Assembly (NCBI RefSeq): GCF_003369915.1
Contig: NW_022881603.1
Location: 10,275,249 to 10,339,248, forward strand
DNA from: Drosophila miranda
Taxonomy: Eukaryota > Arthropoda > Insecta > Diptera > Drosophilidae
Length of the DNA stretch: 64,000 nt
Direction of reading: 5' to 3'
Below are positions 39,801 to 50,400 of the stretch, one piece after another; positions within the stretch are counted from its first letter, which is position 1, and each line of letters begins with the position of its first letter. The notes beneath the pieces were generated by a model, which saw only the letters and a list, made by a program, of their open reading frames with translations, did no database searches and had not been told where the DNA came from. The position numbers and the translations under genes were made by a program.

Positions 39801-42800
39801 AACGAAACGAGGTGGAACGTTGTGAGTTGCTGCGGACACCGCAACTCTACAGTTATACCCGATACTAAGTCAGTATGGCTCTCTCCGGCAGACGCCGCTA
39901 ATATTGAACGACACGACAAAGAGTGCGTGCGAGAGAGACAGAAAATCAGTCTGAGCGTGACGTCGGGGGCTGCGTAGCCACTGCAAATTGATTTGTTCCT
40001 TTTGGCTACAAAAATGATCCGATCTGATCCAGATTCGGCAATCTGATAGATATGGTCATTATCTATGATTCTGCGTTTTTAGTTTTCTCGAATGTGCAAT
40101 ATTGTGGATGCAACAGATTTTCGTCCTTTGTGGGGGCGGAAGGGGGTGGGGCGAAATTCTGAGATATACGTTTTGTAGTGAGATCTAACAGAAGTGCGGA
40201 TACCAAATTTGGTTACTCTAGCCTTAATAGTCTCTGAGATTTGTGGATGCCCCAGATTTTCGTCCTTTGCGGGGGCGGAAAGGGGTGTGGCGAAATTTGG
40301 ACACGAAACGGTCAAGGTCCGATATCACAGGAGTGTGGATACCAAATTTGGTTGCTCTGGCTCTTATAGGTTCTGAGATCCTTGAACTCATATTTTGCAA
40401 TTGGCAAAACCGACTATGAAACCTGTGTGTTAGAGAGAGACAGAGCGAGAAAGAATTAAATTGTTTTCTTGATTCTGGCTATAATAATTATACGATCTGG
40501 TTGAGATTTTACACTCTAGAACATATAGTCATCCTCTACGATTCTGCGTTTTTGGTTTTATCGTATCTTTAAAAATGTGGATGCCACAGATTTTCGTCCT
40601 TTGTGGGGGCGGAAGTGGGCGGGGCGAAGTTTTGAAATATTTTTGTAGCAGTGACATATCACAGAAGTCTGGATCCAAAACATCGTTGCTCTAGCTCTTA
40701 TAGTCTTTGAGCACTAGGCGCTGAAGGGGACGCACGGACGGACGGACGGACGGACGGACGGACGGACGGACGGACGGACGGACGGACAGACAGACAGGGC
40801 TCAATCGACTCGGCTATTGATGCTGATCAAGAATATATATACTTTATGGGGTCGGAAACGATTCCTTCTGGACGTTGCACACATCCACTTTTACCACAAA
40901 TCTAATATACCCCAATACTCATTTTGAGTATCGGGTATAAAAAGAGACGGGTTGCATTAATTTCATTAGTCAAATGAGAGGACACCCGACCGATCGACCG
41001 AACGATAGCGACAACTCTGGAAGGACAGCAACAGGCACAAGGACAAGAACAAGGACGAGTACGAGAACTCAAACGATGACAGCATTGATCTAACGGTATA
41101 ACCGAATGAATGACCAACGGTACTACCAACGGTGCTGAATGACAGTTGTCCGGAGTGGGTATGGTGCTATCCTGTTGACGTTTGCCGAGTGACTGATGGA
41201 CAGCGGAAGTGCCGTTTGTGGCACAAGAGCCGCAGCATCGGGGCCATCTCTGGAGACGCCACTGAAGCCACTGTGTGGCACGATGACAGGCAAACGGGCC
41301 GTCAAACCAAAGCGGAAATAGTGCCTGCAAGTAGGCAACACAGAGCACGCCACTCAAGAGGTTTCCTCCCCCCTTTCATCTATTTATACATATTTCTATG
41401 TCCATATCTATGGAACTGCCTCCTCTGTCCTTCTCTGTTTTGTCGTTTCGGGATATAAATAGCAGCCACAGCCACAGCCACAGCCACACTCTTTGTCTTG
41501 ATTAACATGGTAATTTTCTCTCTCTGGCTTTTCATATGGCAAACATACAGATTAATATTAAGCGCAACAGGAGGTCCACACCACTCCAGAGAGAGAGAGA
41601 GAGACAGCTAGAGAGAGAGAGAGAGACAGCTAGAGAGAGAGAGACAGCGAGAGAGGCACAGCAATTTCCGTTTAGGTTTTGGCCAGAGATACGTGTATAC
41701 CCAGGGACCTTCCACAAAACGCTGTTGGCATGTCAATAATGTTGAAATGAATGCCCCCCCCCGTCACCCACCGTTAGCCGTCGCCCCCCTGGCCATCATA
41801 CCAGGGGCATGTCATGCGCCCTGTGCGCCCAATGAAGCGTGGTTTGAGGCCCCTGGCTGAGCTGTTCATCAGTATGCCTCAATGGTCGCGCTCAGGCTCC
41901 AGAACCCCCCCTCCCAGAAGCTTATCCCAGGATCCTGTCTATGGTGGAGTCCCTTTGGTGCTGGTGGTGGTGCTGCTCCACCTGTAGTGAGTGTTAATAA
42001 AATGTTGCATGGTCCGAGCTCATGGTCTCACCTCTCAGGCACACCTTTCCTGGCAGTACACACACACACAAGGACACACCTCTTACACCTTTATTTGGGG
42101 CGCATTTGTTTGGTTCACCCCCGCCGTCTTTAAAGCTAAAAAATTTAAACAAAAAGCTTGATCCCCAAATAGACATCAAAGCGTAAAAATACAGACACAA
42201 ATCGATATAGAGAGCTCCAGCAGGGGAAGCGGAAAATAGATTACGGATGCAAGAGACCGCAGGGAGGGGCAGGTAACGGGGTACGGCATAGCCATTGAAA
42301 TCTATTTGCGTGTCAATTTCGCTCCAGTTGAGGCAGAGCTCGTAGAGATATTGAGTGCTTCAGTGAGCACGAGAAGAGCCCTTGGCCCGGACCACGGGCA
42401 CGTCGACGGTTTAATAGTGAGACGAAAGCCCCCCCAACTCCTCCTGCAATCCCGGAGCGAGCTCCAATGGAATATCAAAACTAGGATACGTATACACACG
42501 TACACACGTATGTGTAGCCATATATATGTATGTATATCTGTGGAATGAGAGCTGCATCCATGCTGTTGGCTCTGCTCTTTAGGGGCGGCGGCTGTGTGCG
42601 CAATTAATAGATTTTTATTGGCAGAAACAGCAGCCGCCATTGCCACTCCTGCCCTCGGTCTATCCCTCTGTCTGCCACTGCCACTGCCACTGCCACCTCC
42701 CTCGATCCACTTGACATCCCATCCTCGTGGTGGTGCTGCTGCTATCCCTCGAGGGCTTCGTGTTTGATTAACCGAAAGATAAACACGCAAAAGGAAGCTG

Positions 42801-44375
42801 TGAACAAAAGGCTCAGCGAGAGAGGCAGAGACAGGAACAAATTGAACTCTGCCAAAGCATCATTATTTAATTTGTTTTCAAGATAAACCATACGGGCTAC
42901 AGTGGTGGCCAAAGATTTATGACCAGATGAGGTTGCGTTTAATTATCCGTACACCGAACACGTGCTGAACCCCCAAAAGATACAAGATCTACGACACCAA
43001 ACTTTACACTGAACGGAAACGAAAAAACTTTTCAATTTCTTTTGCTGCCGAAGAAGAAGACCATATAAATCATGTTCCTAATAAGAAACGAGGGGGAACG
43101 TTGTGACTTGCTGCGGACACCGCAACTCTACTGTTATACCCGATAATTAGTCAGTATGGCTCTCCTCCGGCAGACGCCGCTAATATTAAACGACACGACA
43201 CAGAGTGCGTGCGAGAGAGGCAGAAAATCAGTCTGAGCGTGACGTCGGGCGCTGCGTAGCCAGTGCAAATTGATTTGTTCCTTTTGGGTATAAAAATGAT
43301 CCGATCTGATCCAGATTCAGCAGTCTGATAGATATGGTCATTATCTATGATTCTGCGTTTTTAGTTTTCTCGAATCTGCAATATTGTGGATGCAACAGAT
43401 TTTCGTCTTTTGTGGGGGCGGAAGGGGGTGGGGCGAAATTTGGACACGAAACGGTCAAGGTCCGATATAACAGGAGTGTGGATACCAAATTTGGTTGCTC
43501 TGGCTGTTATAGGTTCTGAGATCCTTGAACTCATATTTTGCAATTGGCAAAGCCGACCATGTAACCTGTGTGTTAGAGAGAGACAGAGCGAGAAAGAATG
43601 AAATTGTTTTCTTGATTCTGGCTATAATAATTATACGATCTGGTTGGGATTTTACACTCTAGAACATATAGTCATCCTCTACGATTCTGCGTTTTTGGTT
43701 TTATCGTATCTTTAAAAATGTGGATGCCACAGATTTTCGTCCTTTGTGGGGGCGGAAGTGGGCGGGACGAAGTTTTGAAATATTTTTGTAGCAGTGACAT
43801 ATCACAGAAGTCTGGATCCAAAACAACGTTGCTCTAGCTCTTATAGTCTTTGAGCACTAGGCGCTGAAGGGGACGGACAGACGGACGGACGGACAGACAG
43901 AGAGGGCTCAATCGACTCGGCTATTGATGCTGATCAAGAATATATATACTTTATGGGGTCGGAAACGATTCCTTCTGGACGTTACACACATCCACTTTTA
44001 CCACAAATCTAATATACCCCAATACTCATTTTAAGTATCGGGTATAATAAACCAAGAAAGAATGTTGCAAGCCCCCCAAAGCATGCCGACGCACACGCAA
44101 AGAAAAGGATGACAGGACACGCCATCGATGGGCGTGTGGCGATGTAGCGGGCCACACTCACCTTCTCCATCCTGGGAGTTGATGCTCTGCTGATCATCCT
44201 GACTGTGATCCTGGTTGATCGGAGCCGGACGATTGGCCTGCAGCTTATTGAAATAGTCGGCGGCATAGTCGATCACATCCGGGGGCTGCTCCACCAGATA
44301 CGCAATGGAGAACTGCAAGAGGACCTCCTTCAGCTCCTCGGGCACTTGGATGCGCCGACTCGAATCGCTCGACAT
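25873..44375 (-). CDS. Pka-R2: cAMP-dependent protein kinase type II regulatory subunit
   Basis: Coding exons (minus strand, 5' to 3'): 44162-44375, 28762-28940, 28484-28584, 27662-27757, 27389-27536, 27252-27327, 27008-27193 and 25873-26003. All junctions are in phase; total 376 residues plus TAA. Exon 1 carries the RIIa dimerisation/docking domain ([20 protein letters not shown]) that binds AKAPs. Exon 2 has the autoinhibitor [10 protein letters not shown] (~79-88). Two cyclic-nucleotide domains follow, with phosphate-binding cassettes [18 protein letters not shown] and [18 protein letters not shown]. The protein holds the PKA catalytic subunit inactive until cAMP binds. Intron 1 is ~15.2 kb and holds a tandem array. 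Oddity: the second cassette reads AASGYA where I expect a Val or Ala. An acceptor at 44389-44390 places a non-coding exon further upstream. Confidence 0.95.
26502..26620 (-). CDS. Pka-R2: Pka-R2 alternative last exon 2
   Basis: Acceptor at 26621-26622, then 38 codons and TAA: (F)[19 protein letters not shown], then an end in ARRNTNL. It has the same acceptor phase as the canonical last exon (T|TC gives Phe), so it can replace it directly. It keeps the DxxAFERxxG helix that closes the second cAMP site but changes the C-terminal tail. Confidence 0.8.
26717..26844 (-). CDS. Pka-R2: Pka-R2 alternative last exon 3
   Basis: Acceptor at 26845-26846, then 41 codons and [23 protein letters not shown], then an acidic end with DYFDNLQLN. 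Phase-compatible with the exon ending at 27008 (T|CT gives Ser instead of Phe). Closest to the preceding exon, so it is the first last-exon choice met during transcription. Confidence 0.8.
29631..29664 (-). CDS. Pka-R2: candidate alternative first coding exon of Pka-R2
   Basis: Minus strand: ATG at 29662-29664, [11 protein letters not shown], then a donor GTAAGC at 29625-29630. Its 34 bases leave one base (G), exactly the phase of exon 44162-44375, so it joins exon 28762-28940 to give A-E-P-P-V. The product would lack the dimerisation/docking domain but keep the inhibitor and both cAMP sites. Evidence is start codon, donor and phase only. Confidence 0.5.
29665..30841. other. intronic DNA upstream of the alternative first exon
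   Basis: Unique sequence with short repeats (CAAGTCAGTCAACAAGTCAGTC at ~30046-30067; (CA)n at 30771-30799). If the 29631-29664 exon is used, its promoter should lie here. No clear TATA box or Motif 1 recognised. Confidence 0.35.
30771..30799. repeat. (CA)n microsatellite
   Basis: About 14 uninterrupted CA dinucleotides just before the first DINE element of the array. Confidence 0.9.
30842..31498 (-). mobile_element. DINE-1/Helentron-like element, copy 5 (left edge of the array)
   Basis: Inverted orientation, starting AACGATGGGGAACGTTGTG and ending GAGTATCGGGTATAA. Shorter than its neighbours (~657 bp): it lacks the GACGGACAG tract region and the CTGCGTAGCCAGTGC block. Two CCAAATTTGG motifs remain (~31178 and ~31318). 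Confidence 0.8.
31499..33615. repeat. tandem unit U1 of the Pka-R2 intron array
   Basis: Begins AAAGAGACGGGTTGCATTAA, includes CGACCGACCGACCGAACG, a GATATAAATAGCAGCCACAG stretch, a (GA)n/GACAGCTAGA tract (32104-32190) and ends GTTCCTAATAAGAAACG. It differs from the other units by a ~30 bp deletion (CATCTCTGGAG...GTGTGGCACG absent) and holds the long form of the right end (GAACAAAAGGCTCAGCG to CATATAAATCATG). No conserved ORF. Confidence 0.85.
33616..34985 (-). mobile_element. DINE-1/Helentron-like element, copy 6 (with internal duplication)
   Basis: Inverted. A ~390 bp segment (from GTTCTGAGATCCTTGAACTC to the GACGGACAGACGG tract) occurs twice in tandem, at about 34045-34440 and 34442-34850, making this copy longer than its relatives. 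Ends GAGTATCGGGTATAA. Confidence 0.85.
34986..36782. repeat. tandem unit U2 of the Pka-R2 intron array
   Basis: Same order as U1. It lacks the GCTGAATGACAGTTGTCCGG segment near the left end and carries the short right end (GTGTATCCGTACACCGGATC) in place of the ~250 bp long form. Confidence 0.85.
36783..37900 (-). mobile_element. DINE-1/Helentron-like element, copy 7
   Basis: Inverted, from AACGAGGTGGAACGTTGTG to GAGTATCGGGTATAA. Its tetranucleotide tract is an expanded (CGGA)n, about 37709-37746. Nearly identical to copy 8, including the AACGAGGTGG variant start. Confidence 0.85.
37901..39805. repeat. tandem unit U3 of the Pka-R2 intron array
   Basis: Has the GCTGAATGACAGTTGTCCGG segment and the CATCTCTGGAGACGCC segment, plus the short right end shared with U2. 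Very close to U4 over its left two-thirds. Confidence 0.85.
39806..40940 (-). mobile_element. DINE-1/Helentron-like element, copy 8
   Basis: Inverted and almost the same as copy 7, but the (CGGA)n tract (about 40734-40786) is longer by several units, showing replication slippage after duplication. Confidence 0.85.
40941..43085. repeat. tandem unit U4 of the Pka-R2 intron array
   Basis: Left part like U3, right part with the long end (GAACAAAAGGCTCAGCG to CATATAAATCATG) seen in U1. Contains the same GATATAAATAGC stretch and GA-rich tract (41588-41655). Confidence 0.85.
43086..44046 (-). mobile_element. DINE-1/Helentron-like element, copy 9 (right edge of the array)
   Basis: Inverted, from AACGAGGGGGAACGTTGTG to AAGTATCGGGTATAA, ending 115 bases from the donor side of Pka-R2 exon 1. 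The last motif has a G-to-A change (TTTTAAGTATCGG). Its proximal part matches copy 6. Confidence 0.85.
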
Positions 44376-45007
44376 ATTTGTGTTGTCTCTGTGGGAACGA
44401 GAGCACAAGAAATACAATTTTGGAATTTATAAGATTCGGTTTATATAGATTCGGTTTCTTTTCGGTGGAAGGCCGAGCACTCCCCCCAAGTACAGTAAAT
44501 GCTGAGCAGGGCTTTTCGGTAATCCATCGTGTGTGGAGCGATGATTACAATATGCCCAGAGATTGTGGTCACTCCACTCTGCCACTTCTCCTGCCTGCTG
44601 CCATCAGCCACCTGCCACCTGCAACGACAACGCCAACGAACTGCAATCAAACACCCCCCGAAAACTCGTGGAGGCTATCCGGGAGGGGGTAAGGTCAACC
44701 CGCTGATGTCTGTCGGTCATTTAGATGGAAATTGCCCCCCAGCCGTAGGCCCTGTGCACCTCTGTTCCCCACCAGCCCCACACCAACCGCAGACATCAGC
44801 CATTACCCATCATCGCCCCATAGCCACCTTCGCTCCACGTCAGCTCGTGATTCAACATTGCACAATTTCAGATTTTGGTCTTGTTCGTCGTTCGTCGAAA
44901 AGCGACAGACGTGAGATTCATGTTAAATTTTTGTCGCTGCACGGGGCCCCTCAAAAAAACAAGTTGCAACCACTATAATTTACGAGTAATTCACTTTAAT
45001 TCTGTTT
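44376..45007 (-). other. Pka-R2 5' leader region
   Basis: The minus-strand acceptor TTCCCACAG (44389-44390) lies 13 bases upstream of the ATG, so the leader continues in an upstream non-coding exon whose position I cannot fix. It could lie here or beyond the retroelements at 45-60 kb. No clear core promoter motif. Confidence 0.45.
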
Positions 45008-46119
45008 TTATACCCGATACTCAAAATGAGTATTGGGGTATATTAGATTTGTGGTGAAAATGGATGTGTGTAACGTCCAGAAGGAATCGTTTCCGACCCC
45101 ATAAAGTATATATATTCTTGATCAGCATCAATAGCCGAGTCGATTGAGCCATGTCTGTCTGTCCGTCTGTCCGTCCGTCCGTCTGTCCGTCTGACCGTCC
45201 CCTTCAGCGCCTAGTGCTCAAAGACTATAAGAGCTAGAGCAACGATGTTTTGTATCCAGACTTCTGTGATATGTCACTGCTACAAAAATATTTCAAAACT
45301 TCGCCCCGCCCACTTCCGCCCCCACAAAGGACGAAAATCTGTGGCATCCACAATTTTAAAGATATGATAAAACCAAAAACGCAGAATCGTAGAGAATGAC
45401 CATATCTTTTAGACTGTCTGAATTGGATCGTATTATTATTATAGCCAGCATCAAGAAAACAATTTCATTTTTTCTCGCCCTGTCTCTCTCTAACACACAC
45501 GTAGCATAGGCGGCTTGGCTTAGAGTAAAACATTAGCGCCTAGATCTCAAAGACTATAAAAGCTAGAGCAACCAAATTTGGTATCCAGACTCCTTATATA
45601 TCGTACCGAGACGAGTTTGTTTCAAAATTTCGCCACACCCCCTTCCGCCCCCGCAAAGGACGAAAATCTGGGGATATTCACAAATCTCAAAGACTATTAA
45701 GGCTAGAGTAACCAAATTTGGTATCCGCACTCCTGTTAGATCTCACTATAAAACGTATTTCTCAAAATTTCGCCCCACCCCCTTCCGCCTACACAAAGGA
45801 CGAAAATCTGTTGCATCCACAATATTGCAGATTCGAGAAAACTAAAAACGCAGAATCATAGATAACAACCATATCTATCTGATTGCTGAATCTGGATCAG
45901 ATCAGATAATTTTTATAGCCAAAGGAAACAAATCAATTTGGAGTGGCTACGCAGCGCCCGACGTCACGCTCAGACTGATTTTCTGTCTCACTCGCACGCA
46001 CTCTTTGTCGTGTCGCTTAAGATTAGCGGCGTCTGCCGGAGGAGAGCCATACTGACTTAGTATCGGGTATAACTGTAGAGTTGCGGTGTCCGCAGCAACT
46101 CACAACGTTCCACCTCGTT
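45008..46119 (+). mobile_element. DINE-1/Helentron-like element, copy 10
   Basis: Full-length type in plus orientation, TTATACCCGATACTC to GTTCCACCTCGTT, with CCAAATTTGG at ~45571 and ~45713 and the GTTGCGGTGTCCGCAGCAAC hairpin near the right end. Confidence 0.85.
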
Positions 46120-46682
46120 GTTATTCATTTTTCACTTAGAACTGAATTTTTTGAAGAAACAGCATAAATATTTATAAGTTTCCTGCAAGTATGCGTAATT
46201 ATGTAAATTGCATATTGAGCCCTGGCCCCCAGGGGGCTCTGGGGTTCGATCTCCCCTCCTCAACGACTGTCGCTTCCCCCTCAATAATTGGCCGCAAACA
46301 TTTTATTTGTTGTAATTTGTGAAATAATTTGTGCCCTCCGCGGCAGACGCAAAAGTGGTTCCTTCGTGGCAGCGGAAAGGATGGGTGTACGGCTCCGGGA
46401 TATTGTTACATTGTTGTTGTGTGCAAAGTTTTTCAATTAACTTCATTAATATTCAACTTTGGGCCACAGCCCAAGGCCTGGCGGAATAAATAAATATTTA
46501 AAACTAATATAAAGCTCTGGCAGATCTTCCTGGCTCTCTGGCACCGTATCGGTGGCCGTAAGAAGCGGTTCGGCTCCCTCTTCTTGCTCTGTGCCACTCT
46601 GCCACTGCCTCTGATTGGTCAACGGTCGAGTAGTCATAGCTCTGGGCATTGTCTGGCTGCCATTTAGACGTGCAATTAGAGT
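46120..46682. other. unique non-coding DNA
   Basis: Between DINE copy 10 and the duplicated block. Nothing recognised beyond AT-rich sequence and a GCCCCCAGGGGGC palindrome at ~46225. Confidence 0.4.
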
Positions 46683-47030
46683 GGGTCAAGGTGGGTCACT
46701 CAACGCAATGCTCGGCAATGCAACGCAAACGCCACTGCACAAACGGCTCTAAATAGTCGCCTTGCCTCTCAAGTAATGAGAGTCTGGTCTGTCTGAATGC
46801 CCCCCTCTACTCCCCCCCCTCTACGGCCCTGCTTCCCGTCAAGGACAGGAAAGAAAAAGCTAAAGAAAGAAAATGTGGAAAAAAGTGTAAAAAATGATGG
46901 GGGGAAAAAATGTAAGAAAAAGTTCATTTTCATTTCCTCACAATTTCCGCAGCAGCCGGAGAGCCCGGAGCCAGCGGCGGTACCGATGCACCATCCATAG
47001 ATGTAAAGGACACTTAAAGAATATGCATAT
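46683..47030. repeat. duplicated genomic block, left copy (part 1)
   Basis: From GGGTCAAGGTGGGTCACTC to the ATAT target duplication. It continues after the Gypsy insertion at 52467-52812. The whole is repeated at 58637-59324 without the Gypsy element. Confidence 0.9.
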
Positions 47031-47323
47031 TGTAGGCCGTCTAATCCGGGAATTGTAGTGACCAATATCGGTGCGTGAGTGAACTGTATAGGTATAAAAA
47101 CACAAACCCGGTGATTTAATGTAACTCTTTTTTATTAGCTGCGCGTCCGTCTCTCACAATCGCCATTTACAAAGTGCTCTCCCTCTCTTCTCCATGTTTC
47201 TTATCCGATAACTCACTATTGGTATTTCCCACCGAGTGTATCGATGGTGCGGTAAATACCAATGCGCGCTGTATGATATTTTAAATACTAGTTGAATGCC
47301 TTACTAATTATTGCCTTGCTACA
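47031..47323 (-). repeat. Gypsy 3' LTR
   Basis: The 3' LTR relative to the element (left in the window). Differs from the other LTR at four positions, including CTCTCCCTCT versus CTCTCACTCT and GTATGATATT versus GTATGCTATT. Confidence 0.92.
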
Positions 47324-47430
47324 ATGCGGCCATCCTGACCGGAGTGCTCCTGAACTCCTTACATTTAATTTAGTTTCTAGATAGGTTGATTTATTACAGT
47401 TGGGTGTGATTTACTCTTAATATTCTAAGT

Positions 47431-50400
47431 TTACGTGTTACAATCATTTTCTTCATTTTGATTCCCTGTGCCATTTGCATTATTACCATTTTCAATCCAC
47501 GGCTTCATATTTGCCACCGCCCAAACTCCTTTATACGGGATCCTTGATTGTTGAAACCCCTCTACATCTTCTAGCAAATACCTATCATTTTTTAACACCT
47601 TTGATATCTTATAAGGTCCTTTGAACTTCGGGATAAGCTTTTTAGACACCCCTGTATGAGTGTCGAAATTTCTCACCATAACTAGATCATTATCTACGTA
47701 CACGTGTGGCTCCCTTCGCTTTGAATTTGTTGCTTGTTTGTTATAAGACTGTATTTTTTCCTGATGAGTGCCTGCTACTGCTCTAATCTTTTCTATATCC
47801 CTTGTTGCCCGCTGTTCGGTTAGTTCGTCTAGATGATCTTTTAGTAAATCTGAAACCTTTCCTTTTTGTACGACCCCAAACAACATTCTGCTCGGGTGTT
47901 CATTAATTGTTCTTTGAATTGTGTTGTTCATCGCGTGTTCTACTGTTTCCACTACCATATCCCAATGTAATCCTTTTTCCGGGTCAACAAGCTTTGCAAT
48001 CATGGGTCCCAAACTTCTGTTCACCCTTTCTACCTGCCCGTTGGCCTGTGGCGACCCTGTTGCTATCTTTACGTGTTTAACATTGCTCTGTTCTAAGAAT
48101 TCTTCAAACTCTTTTGACGTGAAACAGCTTCCTCTGTCTGACACAATGCATCTGGGTCTACTGTAAGCTCGGAAATAATCTTTCATTGCAATTACTGCTT
48201 CCTTTGTGCTAGTGGTTTTGGTCGTATAAAGTCTTACGAATTTGGTGAACGCGTCTATTACTACTAAAACATGTTTGTTGGCCCTGCCTTTGTCGACTGG
48301 CCCGAAATGGTCGATATGTACTACCTCGAATGGTCCTGACCCTTTTGGTATGTTGTGTAAAAACCCTTCCTCTTTTCCGTGTTTTGCTGAGTACGCTATG
48401 CATTTTAGACAGTTTTCAATGTGTCGCTTGGCTTTATACCTTACGTTTGAGATCCAGTAGCTTTTCGATATAGCGTCGGTCATCTTGTCTATACCGACGT
48501 GCCCTAGTTCATCGTGGTACTTATAGAGTACGTGGCCTTCCATTTCCTCGGGTACGCAGAATAGGATAGTATTGTTATCTTTTTTCCTGTATATTATTCC
48601 GTTTCTCATCTCATAATGTTTGTGTTCTGATTTCTGTAACGTTTCTCTCAGCTCCATCAGTTTGTTATCTCTGTTTTGGCATATAATTAAATTTTCTTCA
48701 AAGGTGTTTGTGTCTACCGTGAGTATCTGAACGGCTCTGCTTAGCGCATCTACGTGTTGCATTCTACTTCCTGACCTGTGTTCTAACTTGTAGTCATAAT
48801 TTTGTAACTCTAACGCCCAGCGGGCAATGCGTGGATTGAGTTCTTTCTTGTTTAGAGTCATAGTTAGCGCGTTGCAGTCTGTCACTATTTTGAAGGGTAT
48901 GCCTTGCACGTATACTCTAAACCGTTGTAGTGCATAAATTATCGCTAGTGTCTCCAGTTCAAAGCTGTGGTATTTTGCTTCGGTAATTGTTGTCCGCTTG
49001 GAGAAATAAAACACCGGGTGCATTCTGCCATCACCCTTCTTCTGCATTAGAATTGACCCGAAACCTAACGAACTTGCATCGCAATGTACTTCTGTCGGAT
49101 CTCTGGGATTGTAAAGTGCCAAGATCGGTGCTTCCAACAAATTACTTTTGAGTTGTTCGAAACATTCTAGTTCTACGATACCGAATTCAAACTTCCTGTC
49201 TTTTTTGACCAAATCATAAAGGGGCTTAGCTTTCGTAGAAAAATCTTTTACGAACCGTCTAAAGTAAGAACATAACCCTAAGAAACTCTGCACTTCGTTC
49301 GTTTTCGTGGGGACTGGGAACCCTTTTACTGCCTGTAATCCCTTCGTATCTGGTTTAATTCCGTTACCCGATATGGAATAGCCCAGGTACTTAACTTCTG
49401 ACTGTAAGAATTCGCATTTATCAATCCTTAATTCAAGTTTATTCTCTACCAATCGTCTCATCACTTCTTGTAAAATTTCCATGTGACTATCACTATCTTT
49501 TGTTGCTACCATAATATCGTCCATGTATATTATAACTTTGTCTTCCTTTACCATATCTGCAAAAATGTTGTTTGTGAATCTTTGAAACACCGCCGATGCA
49601 TTTCGTAACCCGAACGGCATCCTCAACCATTCGTATTGTCCCATGGGGGTCGTGAACGATGTGTATTTAACTGAATCTTTATGCATAAATACGTGGAAGT
49701 ATCCATTCTTCAGGTCTAACTTGGTGAAAAGTCTTTTCCCTGACAGTTTATCTAGTAGGTCGTCTATCAGAGGTGTTGGGTAATTGTCCTTTATCATACC
49801 TTTATTAAGTGTGCGATAATCGACGCACAGTCTCAACTCTCCCGAATTCTTTTTTACCAGTACTATAGGCGAAACGTATTCTGACTCACTGGTTCTGATG
49901 TAACCTTTTTCTGTGTATTCGTCTATCATTTTCTGTACTTGGGCTTTTTCGCTATACGACAGTCTTCTAGGTGGGCAATGAAACGGTTTTTCGTGTTCGA
50001 AATTCAACTTCATTTCCCACTTGGTTTGTGGTAAGTTTGGTCTTTCTGCGTTTACATACGCTGTCCTAAACATATATTTAAGTCGTCCTGCGAGTTCTTG
50101 GCTACAATCTGTCCCTACTTTCAACTCCCAGTCGTTTTCTTTGTCTGGATACTGGCTTGGTAGTTCGTTGAAATTGGTTTTTACGCTCTCGCAGGTATCG
50201 CTGTCTTCCAGACACTCAACCATTGCAGAACACTCATTTTCTACCTTGCCTCCACTTTCTACTTCATGCTTATTCTCTTTATCACCCTCATCTTTAACTT
50301 CACATTCATATTCTCCTAAACACTCATTCTCTATTTTCCACTCATTTTTTTCTAAACACTCATTTTCTCCTAAACACTCATTTTCTTCTAAACACTCATT

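Noticed and set aside
36240..42790. Minus-strand ORFs of 160-192 codons repeated in the array units (also 32837-33181)
   Set aside because: They occur because the units are repeats. Length and reading differ between copies, they run into DINE sequence at the N-terminus, and the composition is low-complexity. No conserved domain.
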